NCBI GenBank assembly: GCA_040754475.1
Contig: JBFMCN010000062.1
Span: 1 to 12,134 of the forward strand
Direction of reading: 5' to 3'
Length of the DNA stretch: 12,134 bases
DNA from: JAJPHY01 sp040754475
Lineage (GTDB): Bacteria; Actinomycetota; UBA4738; HRBIN12
In this document: piece after piece, positions 6,521 to 12,134 of the stretch
Layout of the letters: every line of letters starts with the position of its first letter
How positions within the stretch are numbered: the stretch's first letter is position 1
The notes under the pieces: model-generated
Seen by the model: the letters and a program-made list of their open reading frames with translations, nothing else
What the model was told of the DNA's origin: nothing
Database searches by the model: none
Made by a program: the position numbers and the translations under genes

Positions 6521-7864
6521 GTGCTCGCTACGGTGGAGGAGGGCGGCCTTACCGAGGAGGAGCTGCGATTCCTCGCCCTACACGACACCGCGAGGGCGGG
6601 CATCCGGGTCGCCGCGCTGCGTCTGGCGAGCGCGGTCGTCGGGTTCATGGCGAGCGTCTTCATCGCGCGTGCCCTTGGTCCCGCCGGACGGGGGTTGTAC
6701 GCGTTCCCGCTCGCCGTGGTCAGCATTGTGCTCGCGCTGAGCCACATGGGCCTTGAGCACGCCAACGTCTACTTGGCAGCGAGGCGCGTCGACCTGAGAC
6801 GCTTGTGGGCCAATTCCTCCCTCGTTGCCGTCTTCGCCGGAGGGCTGGCGTGGGCCACCTTGGCGAGCGCATACGCGGTGGTTGGGGGCGGAGTTCTTGG
6901 AGGTGTTCCGCTCTCCTGGATGGTTCTTGGGCTGATCCAGATGCCTCTGCTGCTTCAGGCCCTGTACTGGACGAACGTCCTGCAGCTTGCCGAGCGGTTC
7001 CTCATGGCCGTTCGCGCTGCCTTGATCGGGTCCATCCTCTCAGCGGTGGTCACCGCGGTGTTGTTCCTTACGCACGCGTTGACGCCGTTCCGGGCGTTGC
7101 TTCTGTGGTTGCTGGCCAACGTAGCTACCTGGGGACTCCTCCTTTGGCTGGGTCTTCGAGCAGGACTTGCCAGCGTTGCCCCTGACTGGAGGGCACTTCG
7201 GGAAGGGATCGTCTTTGGACTCAAGGCATACGTGGGCGTAACCTTCTTCTTCCTGCTGCTACGGATCGATCAGATCCTGGTAAGGGGCTACCTGGGCTTC
7301 GGGGCTCTGGGGCTCTACTCTCTTGCAGTTTCTCTGTCGGAGTCCCTCTGGCGGCTCACCGATACCTTCGCGGCCTCGCTTCTCCCGCATCAGGTGCGGG
7401 CTGCGCCTGGCGACGAGCGCCGGCTTGGCGACGCGACTGCGCGGATGAGTCTCGTTGTCGCCGTCGTCCTGGCCGTCGTGGCGTGGCTGGCCGCTCCCTA
7501 CGCCATCAGGATTGCGTACGGAGCGAAGTTCGACGAGATGCTATGGGCGTTCCGCTGGCTCCTTCCGGGTGTGGTTGCCCTCTCCATCCAGCGGCCCATG
7601 GGAGCCGTGATCGTCAAGGAAGGTCGCATCTGGCTGGTGAGCTACTTCGGTGCTGCCGTGTTGGCAGTGAACGTGGCGTTGAACCTCGCCCTGCTGAGTC
7701 GCATCGGCATAGTCGGCGCGTCCATTGCCTCCTCTGTTACCTACGTGGCCCTGGCGCTCCTCTACGTTGCTGCAACGCGGCAGAAGGGGGTTGCGGAGTG
7801 GAAGGATCTTCGCCCCAGGGGAACAGATGTTTCTCGGCTATGGCTGGGACTGACGCGCCGGTGA
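6521..7864 (+). CDS. Wzx-like polysaccharide flippase (MOP superfamily)
   Basis: An integral membrane protein of 447 residues, the usual size for Wzx/RfbX-type flippases, which turn lipid-linked oligosaccharides across the cytoplasmic membrane. After a charged N-terminus (Glu-rich, about 5-25) comes the hallmark segment ASVFIARALGPAGRGLYAFP (44-63), near-identical in style to other high-GC flippases of the polysaccharide biosynthesis family. About twelve hydrophobic segments follow, with a typical loop RIDQILVRGYLGFGALGLYS around 248-267. The GTG at 6521 follows GAAGGG with almost no spacer; the GTG at 6533 has better spacing (about 11 nt) and is a realistic alternative start. It is divergent from the polymerase and its 3' end overlaps the methyltransferase gene on the other strand by 27 nt. 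Substrate specificity cannot be read from sequence. Confidence 0.88.
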   Translation: MLATVEEGGLTEEELRFLALHDTARAGIRVAALRLASAVVGFMASVFIARALGPAGRGLYAFPLAVVSIVLALSHMGLEHANVYLAARRVDLRRLWANSSLVAVFAGGLAWATLASAYAVVGGGVLGGVPLSWMVLGLIQMPLLLQALYWTNVLQLAERFLMAVRAALIGSILSAVVTAVLFLTHALTPFRALLLWLLANVATWGLLLWLGLRAGLASVAPDWRALREGIVFGLKAYVGVTFFFLLLRIDQILVRGYLGFGALGLYSLAVSLSESLWRLTDTFAASLLPHQVRAAPGDERRLGDATARMSLVVAVVLAVVAWLAAPYAIRIAYGAKFDEMLWAFRWLLPGVVALSIQRPMGAVIVKEGRIWLVSYFGAAVLAVNVALNLALLSRIGIVGASIASSVTYVALALLYVAATRQKGVAEWKDLRPRGTDVSRLWLGLTRR

Positions 7865-8548
7865 CAAGCGGCCGCGGCGGCCAAACACGCAGTTGTTCAT
7901 CCCGTAGCCGAGGGTTCGCTGAACGTACCTGTAGACAGGAGGCGGGAGTGCCCTGCGCAGGATCGCACCGGTCATGGTCGGGACGTCCCCAAAAACGAAG
8001 GCATCGTCCACTGTCAGGCCCGCATCGCGGAACATGGACTTCAGGCCGGCCAGCCGGTAGATGCGTTCGTCGGTGATGGGTGCGGCGTATCTCGTGTACT
8101 TCGTAGGAATCACAGCCATCACATGCGAAGCGACTCGGCCTTGATCGGCAAGCATCGCGACGGTCCTGCTCCGATCGAAGTGCTCGACAAGGCCGAAGCT
8201 GAACACAAGGTCGTATCCCTCCCGCGCCTCGTCCAACAGTCGAAGAGCATCCCCCAATCGAACGTCGAGGTCCTGCCCGAAGGTCGTGGCAGTCTCGCGT
8301 GCTATCTCAACGATCCGAGGATCGTTGTCGATTGCAGTGACCCTGTAGCCCCATGCAGCCAGAAGGGTCGAATGCAGAGCTGCCCCGCAGCCAAGCTCCA
8401 GCAGCCGCGCGCCTGAAGGGAAGCGGGTATGGATCCGAGAGAGCACTGGAGTCATGTAGCTCCAGGCAGCATGGGCAGCCGCCAGCCTCTCCCTAGGGCC
8501 GCCGGAAGCCTTCTCAATGAATTGGAGCCATCGATCCGTCACATGCAT
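7838..8548 (-). CDS. Class I SAM-dependent methyltransferase
   Basis: A soluble enzyme of 236 residues with the Rossmann-like SAM fold. Motif I is LLELGCGAALHS (49-60). The acidic residue binding the ribose is probably D74 in TAIDND. The segment YDLVFSFGLVEHF (112-124) corresponds to motif IV and the strand after it. Such enzymes in glycan loci methylate sugars or cap chains; the acceptor is not known here. The start is set at Met43 of a longer open frame because the SAM fold begins soon after it and the 42 upstream codons run over the divergent glycosyltransferase and look non-coding. No strong ribosome binding site is visible. The gene is divergent from the GT4 gene at 8610 (61-nt gap) and its tail overlaps the flippase gene by 27 nt. 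Confidence 0.82.
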   Translation of the reverse strand: MHVTDRWLQFIEKASGGPRERLAAAHAAWSYMTPVLSRIHTRFPSGARLLELGCGAALHSTLLAAWGYRVTAIDNDPRIVEIARETATTFGQDLDVRLGDALRLLDEAREGYDLVFSFGLVEHFDRSRTVAMLADQGRVASHVMAVIPTKYTRYAAPITDERIYRLAGLKSMFRDAGLTVDDAFVFGDVPTMTGAILRRALPPPVYRYVQRTLGYGMNNCVFGRRGRLSPARQSQP

Positions 8549-8609
8549 GAGACTACTCAATGACGCGCATACACTCAGGACGATTTCGACAGAGGACGAC
8601 CTTCCTGCG
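8549..8609. promoter_or_regulatory. Short divergent gap between methyltransferase and GT4 genes
   Basis: Only about 61 nt separate the chosen divergent starts, so the two promoters would have to overlap each other or the gene ends. AGAGGA at 8591-8596 may serve as the ribosome binding site for the ATG at 8610, with a rather long spacer. No clear -35/-10 pair was found. If the glycosyltransferase began at an in-frame ATG at 8547, the two coding regions would touch and the gap would vanish. Confidence 0.35.
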
Positions 8610-9767
8610 ATGGCAAGAGGAGACGGCGAGGCTGCGTGGGGTGAACGCCCGTATCCACGCGTCCTACACGTCATTGCGAGCTTGGCTGTGGGTGGGACCG
8701 AGAAACAGCTCGTTCAGCTCATCCGCAGGTCCACGTGTCCCCAACGCCATATGGTGGCCGTGTTCGACGAGCCAGGCCCACTCGCCGACCTGGTTCCGAA
8801 CTCGCCTATCTCGATCGGGCGCATCAGTCGGCGTGCTGCCTCTGTGCCGTCGAACCTAAGAACGGCTCTAACCCTCCGCCGGCTCGTCGCGCAGCAGCAG
8901 GTTGAGCTCGTTCACGCCCATCTCGGGATCCCGGAGGTACTCGCGACGGTCGTGCCCAGGCGCGTCCCGGTCATCGCCTCCAGGAGGGGGCGCAACGTGG
9001 GGTTCGAGGCTCACCGGTACTTGAAGCTGGTCGAGGGTATCGGGCACCGACGCACCGACCTGTTGCTGTGCAACTCGCGCTACCTTGCCGAACGCACTCA
9101 AGGCGAGGACCTATGGCCCCCCGCGATGCGGATCATCTACAACGCCGTCGACCTCAAGGAATTCCGGCCGGCTCCCACACCACCTCCCGATCCGCCCACT
9201 CTAACGATGGTGGCGAACCTGAAGCGGTACAAGGGCCAGGAGCGGTTCCTTCAGGCCTTCGGGCTGGTGCTCGGCCAGATTCCGACGGCCAGGGCCCTGC
9301 TTGTCGGGGATGGCCCCGATCGCGCTCGGCTTGAGCGACTGGCCCGCTCGCTTGGCATCGAGCGCGGAGTTACCTTCGTCGGGCAGGTGATGGATCCGCG
9401 ACCACACATCGCCCAGAGCCACATTGTGTGCCTGACTTCATCGCACGAAGGATTCCCCAATGCGCTCCTTGAGGCCATGGCGATGCAACGTCCCGTGGTG
9501 GCGACGCGCGTTGGCGGGGTCCCCGAGCTTGTACGGGAGGGTGTCGACGGGCTCTTGACCTCGCCTGAGCCGCGAGAGATCGCGTCGGCCATCATGGCGA
9601 TGCTCCGCGACAGGTCGCTTCGGGCACGCATGGGCGTCGAGGCCAGACACCGTGCCGAGCGATTCGAATGGGATCGCGCCGTCAGAGAGACAGAGGCTGC
9701 CTACCGTGAGGTCATGCGGGGTTCGTCACCGGGGGCGACGCCCGCGAACAGCCACGGGTACCTCTAG
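8610..9767 (+). CDS. GT4-family glycosyltransferase
   Basis: A cytosolic or membrane-associated GT-B retaining glycosyltransferase of 385 residues. The N-terminal donor-fold half starts RVLHVIASLAVGGTEKQL (17-34), with the Gly-Gly loop at 28-29. The linker region has IIYNAVDLKEF (175-185). The C-terminal half has MVANLKRYKGQERFL (200-214), LLVGDGPD (230-237), FVGQVMD (256-262) and the EX7E motif E280-GFPNALL-E288. VATRVGGVPELV (298-309) and EGVDGLL follow. All expected residues are present and the length is normal. It would add one sugar, from a nucleotide-sugar donor, to a lipid-linked acceptor; which sugar cannot be told. ATG 8610 is preferred to in-frame ATGs at 8517 and 8547, because the earlier ones run into the divergent methyltransferase. 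Its last 42 nt overlap the next methyltransferase gene on the other strand. Confidence 0.88.
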   Translation: MARGDGEAAWGERPYPRVLHVIASLAVGGTEKQLVQLIRRSTCPQRHMVAVFDEPGPLADLVPNSPISIGRISRRAASVPSNLRTALTLRRLVAQQQVELVHAHLGIPEVLATVVPRRVPVIASRRGRNVGFEAHRYLKLVEGIGHRRTDLLLCNSRYLAERTQGEDLWPPAMRIIYNAVDLKEFRPAPTPPPDPPTLTMVANLKRYKGQERFLQAFGLVLGQIPTARALLVGDGPDRARLERLARSLGIERGVTFVGQVMDPRPHIAQSHIVCLTSSHEGFPNALLEAMAMQRPVVATRVGGVPELVREGVDGLLTSPEPREIASAIMAMLRDRSLRARMGVEARHRAERFEWDRAVRETEAAYREVMRGSSPGATPANSHGYL

Positions 9768-10655
9768 CCGCTCCACGGTCTCGAAACCGAGTTCCCGGAA
9801 CCAGCACTCGATCTCATCGTAAGTGTGCTTCCACTGGTACCGCGGCGAGTACCAGTCGAACGTATCCAGGATCTGCCACTCCGGATTCGGGTGGTTCGAT
9901 GTTGGCAGGACGAAGTCAAGGATCGGCCTGGCGCCCGGCAGCCGGCGCTTGATCCCGCGCATCCTCGGCGTGACCCAGGACACCATTCGCAGCAGTTGTT
10001 CCGGCCGCATCCGGCTGGTCACGGGCCTGATCACCTCGGAGCCGAACATCGCCCGTCGAAGGCGCCGTGAGTAGACCCAGATAGCCAGGATGCCCCCAGG
10101 CTTCACAAGCCGTGAGATACGAGCGAGGCTCTGGAACGTGTTCGGCGTGTGATGGAGCACGCCTATCGAGAAGACGATGTCGAAGCTCTCCGGGGCAAAC
10201 GGGAGGAACCTCACGTCGGCCTGCACGACGCCCACCGACGGGAAGGCCGCCAGGTTCTGCGCTGCGGCCTCCACTGCTCGGCTGATGTCTGCTCCAACAA
10301 TGCGTGCCCCGCCCCATCGAGCGACGACATCGGTGAACCTCCCCATGCCGCAGCCGGCATCCAACACCACCTTCCCGGCCACGTCGTCAGGCTCGAGGCC
10401 AGTCTTCTGCCGGAACGTGTCGGCTGATTCGTGACTCTCGTTCGTGTCAAGCTGGAGCTGTGGGAACGAGGTCCATTCGAATCCGAACGAGTCCGCATAG
10501 GTCGAAGGCGGCGTGAAGCGCGGGATTCCGGCCACAACCGGGTACGTGTGGCCGCCGACGCAAGTTAGAGCGCTCCGGTCCTCGCGCAGCGACAGAGCGC
10601 ATGCTGGGCATACGAGCAGCTCGACCAGCCAGCTTCGCCGGCCTGAGGGTTCCAT
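9726..10655 (-). CDS. SAM-dependent methyltransferase with Trm112-like zinc-ribbon N-terminus
   Basis: A 309-residue enzyme with two parts. Residues 10-47 form a Trm112p-like ribbon: VCPAC (C16, C19), TCVGGH (C32, H36), then the usual YPVVAGIPRF. The metal ligands would be Cys3-His. The methyltransferase domain follows, with KVVLDAGCGMGRF (95-107), D123 in VGADIS, and FDIVFSIGVLHHTPNTF (158-174), then VKPGGILAIWVY (184-195). The C-terminal third has a TFDWYSPRYQWKHTYDE segment (265-281) and WFRELGFE (285-292), as in many glycan-locus methyltransferases. The substrate is unknown; sugar O-methylation or capping is likely from context. The start is well supported by GGAGGTGA 9 nt before the ATG. 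It is divergent from the GT4 gene to its right and overlaps the GT4 gene to its left by 42 nt at the 3' ends. Confidence 0.88.
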   Translation of the reverse strand: MEPSGRRSWLVELLVCPACALSLREDRSALTCVGGHTYPVVAGIPRFTPPSTYADSFGFEWTSFPQLQLDTNESHESADTFRQKTGLEPDDVAGKVVLDAGCGMGRFTDVVARWGGARIVGADISRAVEAAAQNLAAFPSVGVVQADVRFLPFAPESFDIVFSIGVLHHTPNTFQSLARISRLVKPGGILAIWVYSRRLRRAMFGSEVIRPVTSRMRPEQLLRMVSWVTPRMRGIKRRLPGARPILDFVLPTSNHPNPEWQILDTFDWYSPRYQWKHTYDEIECWFRELGFETVERLEVPVAVRGRRPR

Positions 10656-10664
10656 CGGTTGGCG

Positions 10665-10672
10665 TCACCTCC
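10665..10672 (-). promoter_or_regulatory. Strong ribosome binding site of the zinc-ribbon methyltransferase
   Basis: On the minus strand the sequence reads GGAGGTGA, a near-perfect Shine-Dalgarno sequence, followed by 9 nt and the ATG at 10655. It is the best ribosome binding site in the window and fixes that start. Confidence 0.8.
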
Positions 10673-10689
10673 GATGGTGCCGGTCGTTC

Positions 10690-10700
10690 GGGACAGTCCC
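10690..10700. promoter_or_regulatory. 11-bp palindrome, possible operator
   Basis: GGGAC-A-GTCCC is a perfect odd palindrome between two divergent starts. It is short enough to be chance in GC-rich DNA. A role as binding site is inference only. Confidence 0.2.
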
Positions 10701-10802
10701 ACTCTAGCTGGCAGCGCTCCACGGCCAAACAACCCGAGCACATCCACCGGGAGTCGGGGGGCGTTCGCTATTGTCGATTCCCTGAGGAGCACTCCGACCC
10801 AG

Positions 10803-11978
10803 GTGGACGAGTTGGGCGACCAAGACATCCTTCGTGTAATCACCCGGCTGAACATTGGTGGCCCGGCACGACAGGTCACACTGCTGGCGAAGGCGCTTCC
10901 CGACCGCGGTTTCCCGTCCCATCTCGTCTATGGGTCCATCGCCGAGCGGGAGGGCGAGTTGAGCCTGGCGCCCGGAGTCCCGGCCACCAGAATCCCGGAG
11001 CTGCGGCGCGAGATGAGCCCTGTGGACGACGCCCGTGCCCTCCGGGTTCTTCTCGGAGTCTTGCGCCTCCGGAAACCTGCCGTGGTGCACACCCATCTAG
11101 CCAAGGCAGGCGCGCTTGGACGGATCGCGGCCTGGCGGGCGAGAGTGCCCGCTGTCGTTCACACGTATCACGGGCATGTGCTGGAGGGTTACTTCTCCGC
11201 ACCGGTAAGCCAGGCGATCCTGCTCGCGGAGCGGCGCCTTGCCCGGATCAGCGACGCTCTGATCGCGGTGTCTCGGGTGGTGAGGGATGATCTTCTGGGT
11301 CTGGGTGTCGGCCGACCGGAGCAGTGGCGAGTGATCCCACTCGGGCTGGATCTTGAGCCACTACTTCGCACACGCCCGGACGCTAGCCTAGCCAGGCGCG
11401 CCTTGGGGCTCCCCGAGGCCGGCCCGGTAGTTGGCATCGTCGGCAGGCTAACCGCGGTCAAGGAGCACCAGCTCTTCCTGGAGGCCGCGGCCAGGGTCTT
11501 GCGCGAGCGCCCGGATGTGACCTTTGCTGTGGCGGGCGACGGAGAGCTCCGCCACGAGCTGGAGTCGGTCGCCGAGAACCTTCTCGGAGACAGATGCCGG
11601 TTCCTGGGGTGGGTCATGGACCTGCCCACTCTCTACGCAGCAATGGATGTGATCGTGTTGACCTCGAGGAACGAAGGGACGCCGGTCGCGTTGATCGAGG
11701 CTGCGGCTGCGGCGCGACCGGTCGTGGCCACCAGGGTAGGAGGAGTAGCGGACGTGGTGCTGGACGGACGGACCGGCTTGCTGGTGCGGGGAGGCGACGT
11801 CCAGTCCATTGCAGCGTCTCTCGTCCGACTCCTTGGCAGCCCGGGAGAGGCCGCCGCCCTCGGGATTGCAGGGCGGGAGTGGGTAGCGGGACGGTTCTCT
11901 ATCGATCGGCTTGCCGACGACCTGGCTTGTCTCTATCGAGACCTGCTGTCCAGGAAAGGACTGCTCAGGGGTCCTTGA
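10803..11978 (+). CDS. GT4-family glycosyltransferase (second)
   Basis: A GT-B glycosyltransferase of 391 residues from the chosen start. The N-terminal half opens with RVITRLNIGGPARQVTLL (11-28). It continues with VVHTHLAKAGALGRIAAW (94-111) and VVHTYHGHVLEGYF (118-131), a wording common in GT4 enzymes of bacterial exopolysaccharide loci. The C-terminal half has VGIVGRLTAVKEHQLFLEA (210-228), VAGDGELR (243-250), LGWVMD (268-273) and the EX7E motif E291-GTPVALI-E299, followed by VATRVGGVADVV. Catalytic and donor-binding features are intact. The start is uncertain: GTG 10803 has GAGGAG 13 nt upstream and lies just before the conserved region, whereas ATG 10674 has no ribosome binding site and would add 43 residues of poor coding character. 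The last 14 nt overlap the gene entering from the right. Donor and acceptor are unknown. Confidence 0.85.
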   Translation: MDELGDQDILRVITRLNIGGPARQVTLLAKALPDRGFPSHLVYGSIAEREGELSLAPGVPATRIPELRREMSPVDDARALRVLLGVLRLRKPAVVHTHLAKAGALGRIAAWRARVPAVVHTYHGHVLEGYFSAPVSQAILLAERRLARISDALIAVSRVVRDDLLGLGVGRPEQWRVIPLGLDLEPLLRTRPDASLARRALGLPEAGPVVGIVGRLTAVKEHQLFLEAAARVLRERPDVTFAVAGDGELRHELESVAENLLGDRCRFLGWVMDLPTLYAAMDVIVLTSRNEGTPVALIEAAAAARPVVATRVGGVADVVLDGRTGLLVRGGDVQSIAASLVRLLGSPGEAAALGIAGREWVAGRFSIDRLADDLACLYRDLLSRKGLLRGP

Positions 11979-12134
11979 GCCCGAAGACCGAGAGGCCCGG
12001 CCCGCCGACGTACAGGAGTTCGTGCAGGCCCACCCGACGAAGGACGACCGCTAGGGCGATGGCTATGCGCCAGCGCCCTTCCCGCTGTCGCCCGTCGGCG
12101 CTTGTGACGAGATCCAGCGTTGAGAACGCTCGCT
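11965..12134 (-). CDS. 3' end of an unrecognised gene, cut by the window edge
   Basis: Only the last 55 codons and the TGA stop (11965-11967) lie in the window; the frame stays open to the edge. The C-terminus contains a hydrophobic segment rich in Ala, Ile, Val and Leu (IAIALAVVLRRVGLHELLYV), then GGPGLSVFGLKDP at the end. I do not recognise the family. The composition looks like real protein rather than a shadow, with few Arg/Pro runs. Its placement, tail to tail with a GT4 gene with a 14-nt overlap, repeats the arrangement of the two methyltransferase genes to the left. A third modifying enzyme would fit, but this is only positional inference. Confidence 0.6.
   Translation of the reverse strand, partial: RAFSTLDLVTSADGRQREGRWRIAIALAVVLRRVGLHELLYVGGPGLSVFGLKDP

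Larger units (their letters stand above)
10656..10802. promoter_or_regulatory. Divergent intergenic region between methyltransferase and second GT4 gene
   Basis: About 147 nt. Third codon positions of the open frame across 10674-10802 are clearly less GC-rich than in the downstream gene (about 30 of 44 G or C by my count), which fits non-coding DNA. An odd palindrome GGGACAGTCCC lies at 10690-10700. No consensus promoter was found with confidence. If the GT4 gene actually begins at ATG 10674, most of this region would be coding. Confidence 0.45.

Noticed and set aside
8549..8674. Upstream extension of the first methyltransferase to 8674
   Set aside because: The extra 42 residues have no family counterpart and would run over the start of the divergent GT4 gene.
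10659..10802. Upstream extension of the second GT4 gene from TTG 10659 or ATG 10674
   Set aside because: No ribosome binding site, weaker GC bias at third positions, and residues unlike the start of GT4 enzymes. ATG 10674 cannot be excluded.
10601..11290. Plus-strand open frame of 229 codons over the second GT4 gene
   Set aside because: Arg/Gly/Pro/Ser-rich translation in a shadow frame of a gene with intact GT4 motifs.
1..12134. CRISPR array, insertion sequence, phage or defence system
   Set aside because: No regularly spaced repeats, transposase motifs, terminal inverted repeats or integrase were seen. All full-length genes fit glycan synthesis or surface functions.

Overview
The window reads as a glycan (capsule, exopolysaccharide or wall-linked polysaccharide) biosynthesis locus from a high-GC bacterium, most likely an actinobacterium. 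This rests on strongly GC-rich third codon positions, several GTG starts, and a small secreted protein at the left edge that ends like a sortase-anchored wall protein of Gram-positives. No LPS-specific gene is visible, so family names such as 'O-antigen polymerase' should be read as fold and family names only. The class cannot be decided from this sequence.

Left part (1-4898), four genes all on the + strand: a signal-peptide protein with a probable Ig-like fold and a sorting-like C-terminus (180-692); a WbpA/TviB-type nucleotide-sugar 6-dehydrogenase (727-2052); a WbpP/TviC-type UDP-N-acetylhexosamine(uronate) 4-epimerase (2081-3025); and an AsnB-type glutamine-dependent amidotransferase (3033-4898). 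Gaps are 34, 28 and 7 nt, so they are probably one operon. The last three would fit a UDP-GlcNAc to UDP-GlcNAcA/UDP-GalNAcA to amidated uronic acid pathway (inference by analogy with the Pseudomonas WbpA/WbpP/WbpS logic).

Right part (4857-12134), assembly and decoration genes that change strand at every step: Wzy-like polymerase/ligase (-), Wzx-like flippase (+), SAM methyltransferase (-), GT4 glycosyltransferase (+), SAM methyltransferase with zinc-ribbon N-terminus (-), GT4 glycosyltransferase (+), and the 3' end of a further gene (-) cut by the window edge. Every convergent junction is a coding overlap (42, 27, 42 and 14 bp) and every divergent junction is an intergenic gap (242, about 61 and about 147 bp). 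The module 'methyltransferase divergent from GT4' occurs twice in tandem.

Working model: the left genes make an (amidated) N-acetyl uronic acid donor, the two GT4 enzymes help build the repeat unit, the methyltransferases decorate or cap it, Wzx flips it and Wzy polymerises it. The initiating phosphoglycosyltransferase and the chain-length and export components are not in this window. No rRNA, tRNA, CRISPR array, insertion sequence or attachment site was seen. No convincing rho-independent terminator was seen. The locus is recognisable as a known kind. The unusual points are its strict strand alternation with tail-to-tail overlaps and the dehydrogenase-epimerase-amidotransferase trio.
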